Assembly (NCBI GenBank): GCA_963170055.1 | Contig: CAUJGJ010000441.1 | Coordinates: forward strand, 567,501-595,000 | Origin: Halisarca cf. caerulea | Taxonomy: Eukaryota; Porifera; Demospongiae; Chondrillida; Halisarcidae | Length of the DNA: 27,500 nt | Direction: 5' to 3' | The notes under the pieces: generated by a model | The model's database searches: none | Seen by the model: the letters and a program-made list of their open reading frames with translations, nothing else | What the model was told of the DNA's origin: nothing | Position numbers and translations under genes: made by a program | Part shown: piece after piece, positions 1-9,963 of the stretch | Layout: each line of letters opens with the position of its first letter | How positions within the stretch are numbered: position 1 is the stretch's first letter

Positions 1-1
1 C

Positions 2-70
2 TGTGCAGGTACCAGCCATGTATTGACCACTGTGCAGGTACCAGCCATGTATTGACAACTGTGCAGGTAC
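2..70. repeat. 29-bp tandem repeat, about 2.4 copies
   Basis: A unit beginning TGTGCAGGTACCAGCC recurs at 2, 31 and 60, so the period is 29 bp. The array may continue beyond the left edge. It abuts the TIR element that starts at 68. Confidence 0.85.
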
Positions 71-276
71 TGTACACGCTTTAATTTTTACATGACTAAG
101 CTTTCACAGAATTCGTGGGTTTTCAGCCAGCCGTGAAACTTCACACGGCAAAAATCTAGACTGGGCTCTTGTACAATGGTGAAATATGGACATTCACAAA
201 AAAAATTAATACAAAAATTGCTAATAGTCAAGATACGCGAAAGTTTCATCCCATGAAAATTAAAGCGTGTGAGGTA
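68..276. mobile_element. Small TIR element (MITE-like), about 209 bp
   Basis: The left end TACTGTACACGCTTTAATTT (68 onward) matches the reverse complement of the right end (ending GAGGTA at 276) at 18 of 21 positions, including an uninterrupted 14-bp CACGCTTTAATTTT. There is no coding capacity. Both ends carry TA, which could be a TA target duplication as in Tc1/mariner-type elements. The assignment rests only on the terminal inverted repeats. Confidence 0.6.
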
Positions 277-304
277 TAACATGTCATTTTTCAGGGAAAG
301 AAGG

Positions 305-910
305 GCATTTGATTGAATACTAACTCATTTTACTGATGTACACGCGTTAGTCACGTGTATGCTTATGAAGTCGCCTAAAGGATTCTTGTTATAGGTTTTC
401 TTGCTCTCAAACAAAAGACAATTGTATCAAATATCATATTGGCTTGTACATGGAGTGCTTTCAAGACATCCTTAAGGTTCTTTGTTTGTGTTGGGAGAAG
501 TATCAATTTCCCTGATCACTATATTTGATTGGTGATGTCATCATACCGCATGATAGTCTTGTGACCAAAGACGAGAGAGAGACTTCTTCAATGACTGACA
601 TTCTTTTGAAAACCCAGTCATCTGAAAGGTTTGGCAGAGGAGCCATTTCATTGGAGATGGATAGGTAAAAGTAAACTTTCAATGTTACAGATTGTGACGG
701 CATGTCCCATTCCTGACATGTTTGTGCCAAAACAACAATTTATGGACATCTCAGGAGCGAAGAGGAATGGTAAGTTCTACCACAGTAAAAATTTAGATAG
801 TTTTGTTGGAAAATTCTTACCGAGGTATGGCTGCTCCTAACATCAGTTTCGCACTAAACCTATTTTTATCATTCAAATCTGTGGTAATTTTTTTGGCTTT
901 GCGAAGCGGT
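305..910 (+). repeat. Dispersed repeat, copy 1 (partner at 23935-24480)
   Basis: Long stretches match 23935-24480 in the same orientation. Shared blocks include GTTGGGAGAAGTATC, GCAGAGGAGCCAT, CCCATTCCTGACATGT, ATGGACATCTCAGGA and TTTTTTGGCTTTGC, in the same order. Copy 1 has roughly 100 bp of extra sequence near 370-485. On the minus strand both copies give a partly conserved reading around DD-VF-R-SV-E-SL--VTRLS, but stops break it in copy 2, so it may be a remnant of a mobile element's coding region. I do not recognise the family. Confidence 0.75.
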
Positions 911-1070
911 ACTGTTTTCGATGCTTTCCATACTCCATAAATACACTAAACGGAAGAAGAGCTGAGGGTGATTTCTGCCAACTTAATGGTAGTCATTTCG
1001 AGCACTGCACACACACGAACATATGTCATATCTGCACAGCCTCAAACAATCATTCAATTCCAACACTTAC

Positions 1071-1303
1071 GATGCCTCAAAGGTGCTGATGCTTGTTCCA
1101 AGATTGACTTCATAAGTCCTCTCTCCTGAGGTCCAGTCCTCAGACACACTGAAGTCCGTGCAGTAGAAGCTCATGCTGCCAATTCTACCTGAACATCCTG
1201 AGCGGCAGTCCAGATTCCCTCCAGAGAGCAAAGTTGAGGGGCTGGTGTTGGCATCACAGTAAGCTGTACCCCTTCTCCAGGCTACACGATGTGTGATTCT
1301 GAT
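1071..1303 (-). CDS. Gene B exon 2: cysteine-containing extracellular module
   Basis: 233 nt, beginning in phase 0 after a pyrimidine-rich acceptor (TTTTCTTCTTCAG) and ending in phase 2 at GTAAGT. It encodes about 77 residues with cysteines in YCD, LDC, SGC and FYC contexts. Its phase agrees with exon 1, so the two splice cleanly. No later exon of this gene is visible in 1-1070. Confidence 0.7.
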
Positions 1304-2623
1304 CTGAAGAAGAAAAGACATACACAGATGGAGGGGAAGAACAAATGCTACAATTTATTACAAACAAAAAAACTTCAATTATTACCATAAAAAATATTAC
1401 AAAATCACAATGTCATATGAATACATTGCAGAAAGTGAATAACTATCAGCATAGTAGTAAGGAAATTGAAGAAATACAATATGTGACAGACAGTGATATA
1501 AGCTGAATGTTCATGCTCGAGTCGGATTAGCAAAGAAGACACCACGACCTAGAGTCACTTTTCGGTGTTTCTCAGTCATGGGCATGTTAATCTTGAAATT
1601 CATGATTAAAAATGTGTATCAAAGCTCCATTGAGCTTCATGTGAGCTTTTAGAAGAATTATCTAAGTACGATAAGGAAAAGCTAATGCCCCGAATGTTTC
1701 CTAGAAAGGCCTAAACGAAGGACAAAAGCACAATTTTTGACTTTGTTAACACTTTTCGATGATTCCAAGATACATACAAAGAATGAATTGTACATAGTGA
1801 TTTCTGTCAGAAAGGTGCTAGCTCCAGTACGATTGATGATAGATAGGTACGTATGCATACTGGAAAACATGCAAATACTTGTTGACTTATAATTTCGCAA
1901 TAAATGGATGAAAAGGTAACAAACTTGCAGGATGTAAGCTACCATATATTCCCTAATTTTCAGCAGAGCTAAGTTCATGTCCAGGTCAGCAATTATATAG
2001 AGATACAATTAATGGTTAAAACCCGAAGCACAACACATAATTAGGGGAATATGATGACAAATTAGGTACAAAATGGTGGAATTGTGGTAGCAGTTTCTTT
2101 TCACGTTTATCGCGCATACATTTACCAGTGCGAGTCTGAAATCAATGCTTTACTCTTCTTAAAAAATAAACTTGGTGACTATGACATAGTAGAAGGTATA
2201 TATGCGTGTCTTATTCGTTTTGTTGCTTTACAGATTTTGAGCAAAGAATTCGAACATTCAGATGATAGACACTGCCCTGTGCCACGATAGATTCCAAAGA
2301 GTGAAGATAAACAGGCCTGTAAGGGAGAAAATATGATCAAACCTTGCAGTTGACAAAAATTAGAGTCATCACCAAAAAATAGGGAACACTACTTTTCGGC
2401 AAGATTTAGAGTATAACTTGACCCTGTTTGGTCCAGCACCGAATGATAAGGATGCCAATTTTCACTAAAATTTCTACTGGCGAGTATCACACATTCTTAG
2501 CCGGGTTCACTTTGATCGCAGTGCATTGTCTACAATTACAATAATTATTCACACAATACTTTTACAACAAAACCTGGCTAATCCGGCAGCTCTATATTAA
2601 ACCAGCATTTGCCAAAACAGTCA

Positions 2624-2655
<32 letters not shown>

Positions 2656-5600
2656 TATTAATCTTTACCATAAAATTGACCTCTGTGTTCCAGCAACATA
2701 TAGGTGCTAATCCAGAGCACTGCAATTTATTACTTCCCAATGGGTGTCTGATCAATACTTCAGTTATTCAATGAATACACTTGGTACCCCTAAACAAAGG
2801 GCTGACTGTCAAAAGGATATTCATAGTATGTTATCCACATCATGAATCTAATTATAAACTGCTGATGTGTCACTCCTTGGCACATCACAGGCAGGATAAA
2901 CCTACAAAGCACATAATACAACAGTGGGTGGGGGCAGGTAGGTACCAAATATGGTGTACACCCTCCAATCCAGTCTCTGAATAGGAAACACCACAGTATT
3001 AGGGACACCTGCCACTGAACCCAGATGATTCAATAAGCTTTGTTTAGTACATCTTTAACCCCAGAAATGAGGATGCCTCAGAAATCAGGACAGTCTTTTC
3101 TGGTCCCAAGGTGTCTGGAATAGAGATGACCCACTGTACAGTCCAGCCACTCTACATATACTTTCAAAAAGAGCCACAATTTGAGTTGCAATATTCTGTT
3201 CTTCATCAGGTATCAGGTATCAGGTAAATATTAGGATTACAATGATACTGAAAATAAATAAACATTAAATGTTGATATATAATCAGTAAATGAGGGATAT
3301 GAGAAGATCAGATTAAGGTACATGATAGTCATCACAACATTATTTTCATTCTATAGACTCTCATTGGTGACAGAACCATCAGCCTAGCTAAACCTTTCCC
3401 TAAATAGTGATTGAAGTAGTCGAAAATGGTCACAGATACCCCTTGAGAGCTGGAAAAACCAATCTGAAAGGGGACATCCCCTGGACCTACCCACATACCC
3501 AGTGGCACATCCACAATCACTGCTGCACACTTTGGGCCTTATATCTCAAAATTGTGCCCCTCGTCCAACCCACATGCCTTTCCACAAAGAAAACCTACCT
3601 TATATGCGAATACATACGTATACACCTGCTGTACTGTAGTGTACGCATGTGTATTATAAACAATACCAAAATCTATGCACCTATACACAAAAGCTACATG
3701 GCATTGCACACATGAGCAATAAGACAGGAAATGTGTGCACGGCAATGCTCATGTACATACAGAGTGCAGTACATACACACGGAGTGGTGCTATGAGTGTG
3801 AGTATCTCAAACATGCATAAGCAAATGAGCAAACCTGCTTTATATTTCATGCCCAGATTCTAACAGAACCAACAACCCCGTTCACACAAGTCGGCCAAGT
3901 TTCAATTAGCTCATAATAGTAACCCAGATTGCCAATCTGTCCCTGTCCAATAACGAAATCACAAGCAGCCCTTGGTAATAAAGGTTGATCGTTCTTCAAT
4001 GGCAATGGTGTGCATGGCATGAGTGCACATGTGAGCGATAAAGCAAGAAACGTATACATGACAATGCTCAATGTACATGACAATGCTCAATGTACATGAG
4101 TACACTCTGCACACACTCTATACACACTCTATACACACTCTATACACACTCTATACACACACTGTACACACTCTATACACACTCTATACACACACTGTAC
4201 ACACTCTATACACACTCTATACACACACTATATGCACACTGTACACACTATACACACACTGTATGCACACTGTACACACTCTATACACACACTATACACA
4301 CAATGTATACATACACTGTACACACTATACACACACTACACACACACTATACACACACTATACACACACTATACACTCACTGTACATACACTGTACACAC
4401 ACAAATGTACACAATGCCAACGTACAGATGAAACTAGATTTGTCACAGATATGGGCTGGACTACATTCCAGGTAGGCAGACTCAAAACTAAGTCTGAAGC
4501 TCTGAAGAAGTTTATCTTTCGCGAATTAGACAAAACACATAATACTGTAACAATACGATTGCATGGTTGCGAGACAAGCTTTCACAATGTTCCATGGAAA
4601 CTTAATGGCACATAATTGCAATGTCATGTAGGAAAAAAGTACTACAGTGCTAGCTATCTAGACTGACACTGAGCCTTTACATCCATCTCACTGTCTAAAC
4701 CAAACAGTCTCTCAGCCGAGTTCCAACAGTCATGTATATTGGAAGGTATCTTTAATAGAAGGTATCTTAGATAATACTCACGTGATGAAAATGGCTACCA
4801 CCACGTGGTAATGAGTAAAAGGATGAAGAATTATGATGATAAAGACAACCACAAAAAATGACGAGGAAGACAAGAAGAGTGACCAGGAGTTGAAGCAGCA
4901 CTTTGACCAAGGAGAATCGAGGAGGATGGTGGTAACAATTTTGGGAACCCCTACGCGAATTAGCACTGCTACCACCATACTGATTGATCAGTTTGCAAAC
5001 AAAATGCTGCTTGTTCGAACTCCGGCCTTGCCTGGGAAGTATTTGTACTTCAACCCCAGTGTCCTAGACCAGCGGTCACTGCCACCCATCTGCCTTGCCA
5101 GGCTCTAAGGAGCACCCCAACACAGCCCCTGGCTGTCTATGGACTCCTATTTAAACCTGTGTCCGAGGCTGGCTAGATAAGAGAATCATAAGTAGAGAGT
5201 AGTTTTAGGTTTAGTAAGTAGTAACTCTTATCTGGCTATTTTGTATCTTATTATTACTTGTGATTAGTAATGATGAGGTTTCTCCCTCTACATTCTGGAA
5301 TTGTTGGGCAGCCCCCCAAGGCGGTTTGATTGGAGAATCACTGCATGCATTAATTTTATTACACTACCCTGCTTACTCTAGCCTGACAGCTCCTGCGGTA
5401 TCAAAGAACGTAACGAGAGGGATAAATTCACAAAGCGTCAGAGTAATGATAGTATTATAGCCAGTTCAACAGGAGATCAGCAAATCACCTGAAGTGGAGC
5501 GAATGGTATAAACAATTGTGTACACACATTATGAGATCACCTCCTAAACGGTTGACCACACCTCAAAGCACGCCGCCACACACGAGCATCATCACTACAG

Positions 5601-6001
5601 CTTAGTACTGTTTTCTGCTACTGTATACAATTCATCGTTGGCAAAGCTTAAACACGTCGATGTACCGTTACACTAGTCGATACTATGCACGACGACAAAA
5701 CAACCTATCGGGCGAGGGCAGTTAATCCTACCATAGAGTATCTATGCTCTAAGCTAAGCAACCTTAACTGCAAAAGCAAATCCAACCGCAAACACACGTC
5801 CGAAACCTTACACTTAGAATTGGATAACAATATTTTCATTGCAGAACCAAAAACCACAAGACCACTTACTCGTCCATCGAAGTTGGCCGGATCGACGGGC
5901 TCCCAAGATATGATGCCTCCTCTGAAATGAGAGGCGAGACACGCGCACACAAGATACAGGCTTAGAAGAGCAGCAAAACGCTTTCCCTTGCTCGAAAGCA
6001 T
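1071..6001 (-). CDS. Gene B: 5' part of a secreted or membrane protein with an HFRGG-type N-terminal module (partial)
   Basis: Two exons are supported and the gene continues off the left edge. Exon 1 (6001-5870) begins at an ATG with A at -3 and encodes a signal peptide (MLSSKGKRFAALLSLYLVCA...), then SHFRGGIISWEPVDP, and ends at donor CGA|GTAAGT in phase 0. Exon 2 (1303-1071) begins after acceptor CTTCTTCAG and encodes IRITHRVAWRR followed by six cysteines and CTDFSVSEDWTSGERTY, ending at donor TC|GTAAGT in phase 2. An upstream in-frame ATG at 6070 would bury the signal peptide behind 23 polar residues, so I prefer 6001. The HFRGG...ISW...HRV-WRR pattern resembles uncharacterised extracellular modules I associate with invertebrate surface proteins; this is recollection, not a database match. 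Function is unknown; entry into the secretory pathway is well supported. Confidence 0.7.
2627..2655. repeat. Homopolymer C29 (G29 on minus strand)
   Basis: 29 consecutive C. The minus strand, which is the sense strand of gene B, would carry G29 within intron 1, capable of G-quadruplex formation. The length may be affected by assembly. Confidence 0.9.
3060..3140 (-). repeat. Short dispersed repeat, inverted partner at 8350-8432
   Basis: Read on the minus strand, CAGACACCTTGGGACCAGAA and the flanking sequence align with CAGACACCCTGGGACTACAA at 8376 on the plus strand. Similarity extends through GTCCT and CTCAT...TTTC on the 3' side. It is probably a fragment of an interspersed element. Confidence 0.5.
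4056..4093. repeat. 19-bp direct duplication
   Basis: ACATGACAATGCTCAATGT occurs twice in tandem (4056-4074 and 4075-4093), directly before the CA-rich array. A diverged third version lies near 3740 (CACGGCAATGCTCATGTACA). Confidence 0.85.
4101..4411. repeat. 11-bp CACTCTATACA array with 33-bp higher-order period
   Basis: The 11-bp unit CACTCTATACA alternates with CACACTGTACA to give a 33-bp higher-order unit in the first half. It degrades to simple CACTATACACA repeats towards 4380. Because 33 is divisible by three and the units lack plus-strand stops, long plus-strand frames (Thr-His-Leu-Tyr-rich) stay open; these are not genes. Confidence 0.9.
5870..6001 (-). CDS. Gene B exon 1: signal peptide and start of HFRGG module
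   Basis: 44 codons, phase 0 end. Residues 1-23 form a basic n-region (KGKR), a hydrophobic core (FAALLSLYLVCACLA) and a small-residue cleavage site just before SHFRGG. The donor GGACGA|GTAAGTGG is near consensus. Confidence 0.75.
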
Positions 6002-6304
6002 TTTCAATTTCTTCTGTGGAAAGTCAGGCGTGTTCGTCGAACAGCTACCACGCCTAACAACAAGGTGCACGCGGGCATTGTCGAATATTCATGATATTCA
6101 TTGCAGACGTCCTGAAACGGTAGACAGCGGTTCGAAGAAGATAATCAACTGGGAAACCCATATGATTGAAAATACATTGTAATATCCCGACATTAACAAA
6201 GCTCTTCTCTCGGTTTCTTCTAGTTTTTGAGTTGACATTTTATAGACAGCCTTTGACACGAAAATGGACGTCCATTCCTGTATGCATTTGACCAGGCCTT
6301 TGAT

Positions 6305-6400
6305 TAGTCTCGCGTAGCCAGACCCTACTCGCCCACACGGCGAGAAAACACGCCGTGTGTGTGTGGTGTGTGGGCGAGTAGGTTCTGGTTCACGAGACTA
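6305..6400. mobile_element. 96-bp foldback element
   Basis: The left arm TAGTCTCGCGTAGCCAGACC...CTACTCGCCCACAC is matched by the inverted right arm GTGTGGGCGAGTAGG...TTCACGAGACTA with a few mismatches. The centre also folds (GGCG...CGCC, then GTGT repeats). The flanks GCCTTTGAT (6296-6304) and GCCCCTGAT (6401-6409) agree at 7 of 9 positions and might be a degraded 9-bp target duplication. Confidence 0.65.
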
Positions 6401-6409
6401 GCCCCTGAT

Positions 6410-6918
6410 AGCCAGACTCTTTCCCCTCATTAGTTCAGTCTGAGGTATAACATGTAAGATAGGGTTGGGGACACCAAACCACGTCTACGATTTTGAAAAT
6501 ATGATTCAGTACTTCACGAAATGTGGCATTATAATTGTGGCATTGATCAAAGTTTAACAGCATGATTAAGTTTAAACTCTCTGGACTCTAGCTTAAAAGT
6601 CCCAGCTGTATATAGATCTAATGAGGATGGCTAGGATTCAACATCTGCATTAAACTATAGTATGATTGAAACACTAGTGATCACCAAATACATATTGCCC
6701 CTCCCCCTCCCCTAAAAGCTCTGCGGCATGGACGCTTATCGAATGCAATGAAACTCTATTACCGCCGAGGCATTAGGGTTGGGTTAGGGTTTGGTATTGA
6801 CAAAACAATTGGAGCACTAGCCATAATAGGGTATAGAGTATTATGCATACCACACAATGTCATACAGACTCGTTTCTTTTGTTTTGTATTTTCTCCTCAG
6901 ACTGAGGGGAATTAGTCT
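6410..6918. mobile_element. Possible TIR element, weak
   Basis: AGCCAGACTCTTTCCCCTCA (6410 onward) and the reverse complement of the segment ending TGAGGGGAATTAGTCTAGCT (6918) share CCCCTCA, AGACT and GTCTGAG blocks in order. No coding sequence lies between them. No target duplication was identified. Confidence 0.3.
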
Positions 6919-7402
6919 AGCTATTGGGAAATTGTACCGAGTATTGAATAACCGCCCATGCATGAGTAAAACAACAAAATGGCCATTGCTGATAAGGTGC
7001 TCATGCACTCAACGTTTTCTGATCGATTCTTATATACACTGGCGCCAGGACTGAATGCAAGTATATCATTATCATTATTATTATACAATGTGCCACGTGC
7101 ACTGATGCACTAGGGAACACAGCCCTATGAAACACAGCAAACAGCCAATTGCATAATACTAAACTTCAAGAAAGTTCAAACATATTATGTTGTGTCAGTA
7201 GCTACTATCTAGTCTTAAATTGTAAGCATTAATTCATATAATCATCTTTGTGATGGTATATATGGTTCTTACAAGCAATGTGCAACAGGACCCCCAACAT
7301 GTTGTGCGCGAAAATTTCTCGATATACGGTATACTGTGCTATATATATGCGTAGCTATACTACCATGTTGAATGAAGATAACAATGCCTATATATATGAA
7401 AA

Positions 7403-8178
7403 TCAGAGCATTTTATCAAAAATGTCCTCCAGCTCCTTGTCCCAAGCATCTAAAGACATTCTACCTTCTTTAGGCACATGTGAGTGGGGAGGGACATATG
7501 ACAATGGTGGAGGGGCGTCCTTTTCTGATGTTTGGGGATCGATCAAGGTGGTTTGGCTGTTGCCTGGTAGTGAAGGTTGCTTTGCACCAGGGACGGGGTG
7601 GTCGGATTGGTGTGCCAGGAGTAATGATGGACTGGTCGTTGGAGTGGATTCCTTGCTTTTTTCTCTGCACTCTCCACTACAGGCAAGAGGTCTGGATCCT
7701 TGTCCAGCTCCTTGTTCTGCTGAATAGCCTCAAACATCTTGATCTTACCTCCCAATCTTTTTGGGGGGATCCCCTTCTTTCTTTGTTCTTTCTGAGTTTG
7801 GGAAACATTGAACAGTTTGATGCGATCAGCAAGAGACATAGTAGCTGGTTCATTAGAAGAGGGTTGTTTAGGCTCTTATTCAGGTTTCGGCTTCCAATCT
7901 CCGTCCATGTGCACATTATCTCCTTGAAAGTCAATAAGGTTCTTTCGTTCCTCCCCTTCCTCTGCTTTGCAGTCTTCATCCCTCTCCTCTTCTTCACCAT
8001 TCTCTTCCTCATCCTTCAGTTCTTCTTGCTTCTCCTGCTCATTATGTTCCTCTTCTCCAACATTTCCCCCGACCTCTTCATCTTAATTGGTCAACAATGT
8101 CATGCTCTCCTTCTTCAACATTCTCTGCAAACATTGGGTTTGATATACCCAATTTGCAAGCCCTGAATGTCATCAGAC
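7403..8178 (-). pseudogene. Copy C: degenerate duplicate of the gene A terminal (cytoplasmic tail) exon
   Basis: The minus-strand sequence aligns throughout with 18036-18726. It keeps an acceptor-like TTCATAG, SDDIQGL (gene A: SNDVKGL), the acidic E-rich stretch, SLADRIKLFN, GKIKMFEAIQQNKELDKDPD and the C-terminal MSLDAWDKELEDIF. It is broken by a 7-bp insertion and a 4-bp insertion near the start (about 8150 and 8090), an in-frame TAA in the PE*EPKQP region, and a frameshift after ESAEKKA that leads to a stop. Hence several disablements and no continuous reading frame. No copies of the other gene A exons were found between here and 18035, so this is an orphan terminal exon. Nonsense and frameshift changes make translation unlikely; a small-exon rescue cannot be excluded. 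Confidence 0.8.
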
Positions 8179-8614
8179 CTATGAAGGTAGAAATTAAAAA
8201 TGAAAATAAAAATATATACATAAACAATTTAAGAAAATGAAATTTATGAAAACTTTCTTATAGCACCCAATGGAGCTTGAGAAATGCAGGGCATGTATAT
8301 AGCATTACTCAATGTTAAGTATTAGCATTATTGGCTTCTTTTAAAGTGCATCGGAACTGATTAAACCCTCAATTTCAGACACCCTGGGACTACAAAGGAC
8401 CGTCCTCAACTCTGCACGAGGTGTTCTCATGCATTTCAGGATCGACTGAAGATGTATAATATATTACAGTGATTCATTCAGGTGTTCACAATTACACATG
8501 CACATTTCAGGATCGACTGTATACATTGTATGTGATTCAGAGGGTTTCCACAATTCAGGTGTATCTGTTTGAAGTATGGCTGATGTGAGGTTCTAATGGG
8601 GAACTGTAACCATG
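8179..8614. other. Flank between copy C and the LTR element
   Basis: No exon was found. It contains the dispersed block 8350-8432 and an imperfect direct repeat starting CATTTCAGGATCGACTG at 8432 and again at 8503 (71-bp spacing). It ends with the CATG target site duplication at 8611-8614. Confidence 0.5.
8432..8573. repeat. Two-copy direct repeat, 71-bp spacing
   Basis: CATTTCAGGATCGACTG occurs exactly at 8432 and 8503. The following about 50 bp are related (GTGATTCA, CACAATT, TTCAGGTGT shared). Confidence 0.75.
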
Positions 8615-9148
8615 TGTAATGGCATAGCCATTTGACTATTGTATGTGTTTAGTATGAGTACATGATGTTTTACATGAGTATTGTGTGTATGGTACAGGTT
8701 CATTAATTATTCATTGATTGTACATTCTTGTGGTTGTGGTTTTGTGGTTAGATGCATCATTGTAATTTCATGTCCTATCTGTAACATGATACTTCCTTTT
8801 GGTTTAATCCATTGGTTCCTGGTCACACTGTTCTTTGTAATCACACCATATTTAGATCAGTTATTGTTGTACCACTTTTCTATCTCTTAGTAACCACTTT
8901 CACTTTTCCTTCTGTTGTCTAAGAGACCAACCACATCTAAGATTATATTTTAGTTTGCTGTATTTCATCATCTCGTGGTTTCCTGTACCATCTAGTATTT
9001 AAGTAACTCTTACTTTGCTGTACTCATCCTTTCAGTACTCTCAGTTGTTTCAGTGTGTGGAGTAATTAAGAGATTCATTCTCGTGAACTGTCTCAGCGCT
9101 ATTGAGATAACAATAGACGTTTCGAGGGAATAAGCAATACAGTTTACA
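8615..9148 (+). repeat. 5' LTR
   Basis: 534 bp, TG...CA termini, equal in length to the 3' LTR. TATTTAAG at 8996-9003 is a TATA-like candidate about 150 bp before the LTR end. R/U5 boundaries cannot be set by eye. Confidence 0.95.
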
Positions 9149-9167
9149 TTGGCGTAGTCGGCAGGAT
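9149..9167 (+). promoter_or_regulatory. Primer binding site candidate
   Basis: TTGGCGTAGTCGGCAGGAT begins immediately after the LTR. TGG complements a tRNA 3' CCA. I cannot name the primer tRNA. The same bases fit the A-box consensus TRGCNNAGYNGG of tRNA genes, perhaps by chance. Confidence 0.65.
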
Positions 9168-9171
9168 CACC

Positions 9172-9963
9172 ATGGCCTCAAGACCTCTTGTGCTACCTGA
9201 TCCCTTCAATGGCACTGGCAGTTGGGATGACTGGATCAATCACTTTGCGAGTGTCGCTGCAGTAAATGAGTGGGATGAAGACAAGCAGCTTCTCTGGTTG
9301 AAGGTACGCCTGACTGGTACTGCAAAGAAGACCTTCAACAGTCTCCCAGCTGACCAGAAGGACACGTACGAACATGTTGTAGCTGCCCTTCGTACCCGCT
9401 ATGAGCCAGAGAGCAAGCAACATTTGTATGTGGCAGAATTCCAAACCAGGAAACAGAAGAGGAATGAGACCTGGCATGAACTGGCCACAAATCTCAAGTT
9501 GCTTGCAGACAAGGCCTGGCCACATCTAGCAGAAGCAGCCCGTGAGTGTCTTGCCCTTCAACGATACCTTGACTTGCTGGACAATCCACAAGTGGCTTTT
9601 GCTGTCAAGCAAGGCAGACCTACCACCCTTGCTGATGCTATCCGCAGCACACTCGAGAAGGAGTCATACCTTGCCTCCAATCCTCAGCCTGCACGTGTTG
9701 CTCCTGTACAGACTACTTCTGAGCCTGATGGCCTCGCCCTTGTTCTGGAGAGACTGGAGCAGTTGGAAAGCAGAATGGCGTCTCTCTCTGCTAAACCAAC
9801 GGAGCAACCACCTCGCCGCTCAGGATCTTTGTCACAAGACTCCCAGATGAAGCCACCCCCTGGACCGAAGAAGAAGTCTTTCCCCATTCGATGTCATCGT
9901 TGTGGACAGCAGGGTCATGTGGCCAATGGCTGTCGCAACCCTCCCAAGGCCCAGGGAAACTAA
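9172..9963 (+). CDS. gag: Gag polyprotein of Ty3/gypsy element
   Basis: 263 residues; forms the particle that packages element RNA. The start has an ideal context (ACCATGG) only 23 nt after the LTR. Residues about 20-165 fit a retrotransposon Gag capsid domain: FNGTGSWDDWINHF, WLKVRLTGTAKKTF and the conserved L-TRYEP...F-TRKQKRNETW region. A basic, proline-rich linker precedes one CCHC zinc knuckle at C241, C244, H249 and C254 (C-X2-C-X4-H-X4-C), expected to bind RNA. The stop TAA at 9961 sits directly after a slippery heptamer. The frame is intact. Any relative with the same fold would have the same Gag signature, so the subfamily is not assigned. Confidence 0.92.
   Translation: MASRPLVLPDPFNGTGSWDDWINHFASVAAVNEWDEDKQLLWLKVRLTGTAKKTFNSLPADQKDTYEHVVAALRTRYEPESKQHLYVAEFQTRKQKRNETWHELATNLKLLADKAWPHLAEAARECLALQRYLDLLDNPQVAFAVKQGRPTTLADAIRSTLEKESYLASNPQPARVAPVQTTSEPDGLALVLERLEQLESRMASLSAKPTEQPPRRSGSLSQDSQMKPPPGPKKKSFPIRCHRCGQQGHVANGCRNPPKAQGN

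Larger units (their letters stand above)
1304..5869 (-). other. Gene B intron 1 (4566 bp), repeat-rich
   Basis: No exon was found inside. It contains the C29 run (2627-2655), a dispersed repeat block (3060-3140), CA/CT-type tandem repeats (4056-4411) and a 15-bp hairpin CATAGA-GTA-TCTATG (5732-5746). A plus-strand open frame of 91 codons at 4833-5108 has no recognisable domain. I see no other gene here. Confidence 0.55.
6002..7402. other. Intergenic region upstream of gene B and downstream of copy C
   Basis: The gene B promoter should lie just right of 6001 on the minus strand, but I see no clear TATA box. The rest holds the foldback at 6305-6400, a possible TIR pair (6410-6918), a short telomere-like stretch near 6773 (TTAGGGTTGGGTTAGGG) and AT-rich DNA. 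No gene is supported. Confidence 0.5.

Noticed and set aside
4833..5108. 91-codon plus-strand frame
   Set aside because: No domain, no splice-site logic and low-complexity start. It lies in gene B intron 1. Kept only as a note.
5012..5471. Possible solo LTR (TGTTCGAAC...GTTCAACA, with TATTTAAA inside)
   Set aside because: No target site duplication at these edges and no second copy in the window.
6768..6796. Interstitial telomere repeat
   Set aside because: Only two TTAGGG units separated by TTGGG; too short.
7278..8166. Plus-strand open frames of 149 and 228 codons
   Set aside because: They lie antisense to the copy C pseudogene, and their leucine/phenylalanine-rich translation is the shadow of Glu/Lys codons.
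8681..8890. 69-codon frame, also at 12429-12638
   Set aside because: It lies within the LTRs and is identical in both because the LTRs are; no sign of coding.
9891..9959. Independent start of pol at the ATG at 9891
   Set aside because: This stretch overlaps the gag zinc knuckle, has a poor start context, and the frameshift signal explains pol expression better.
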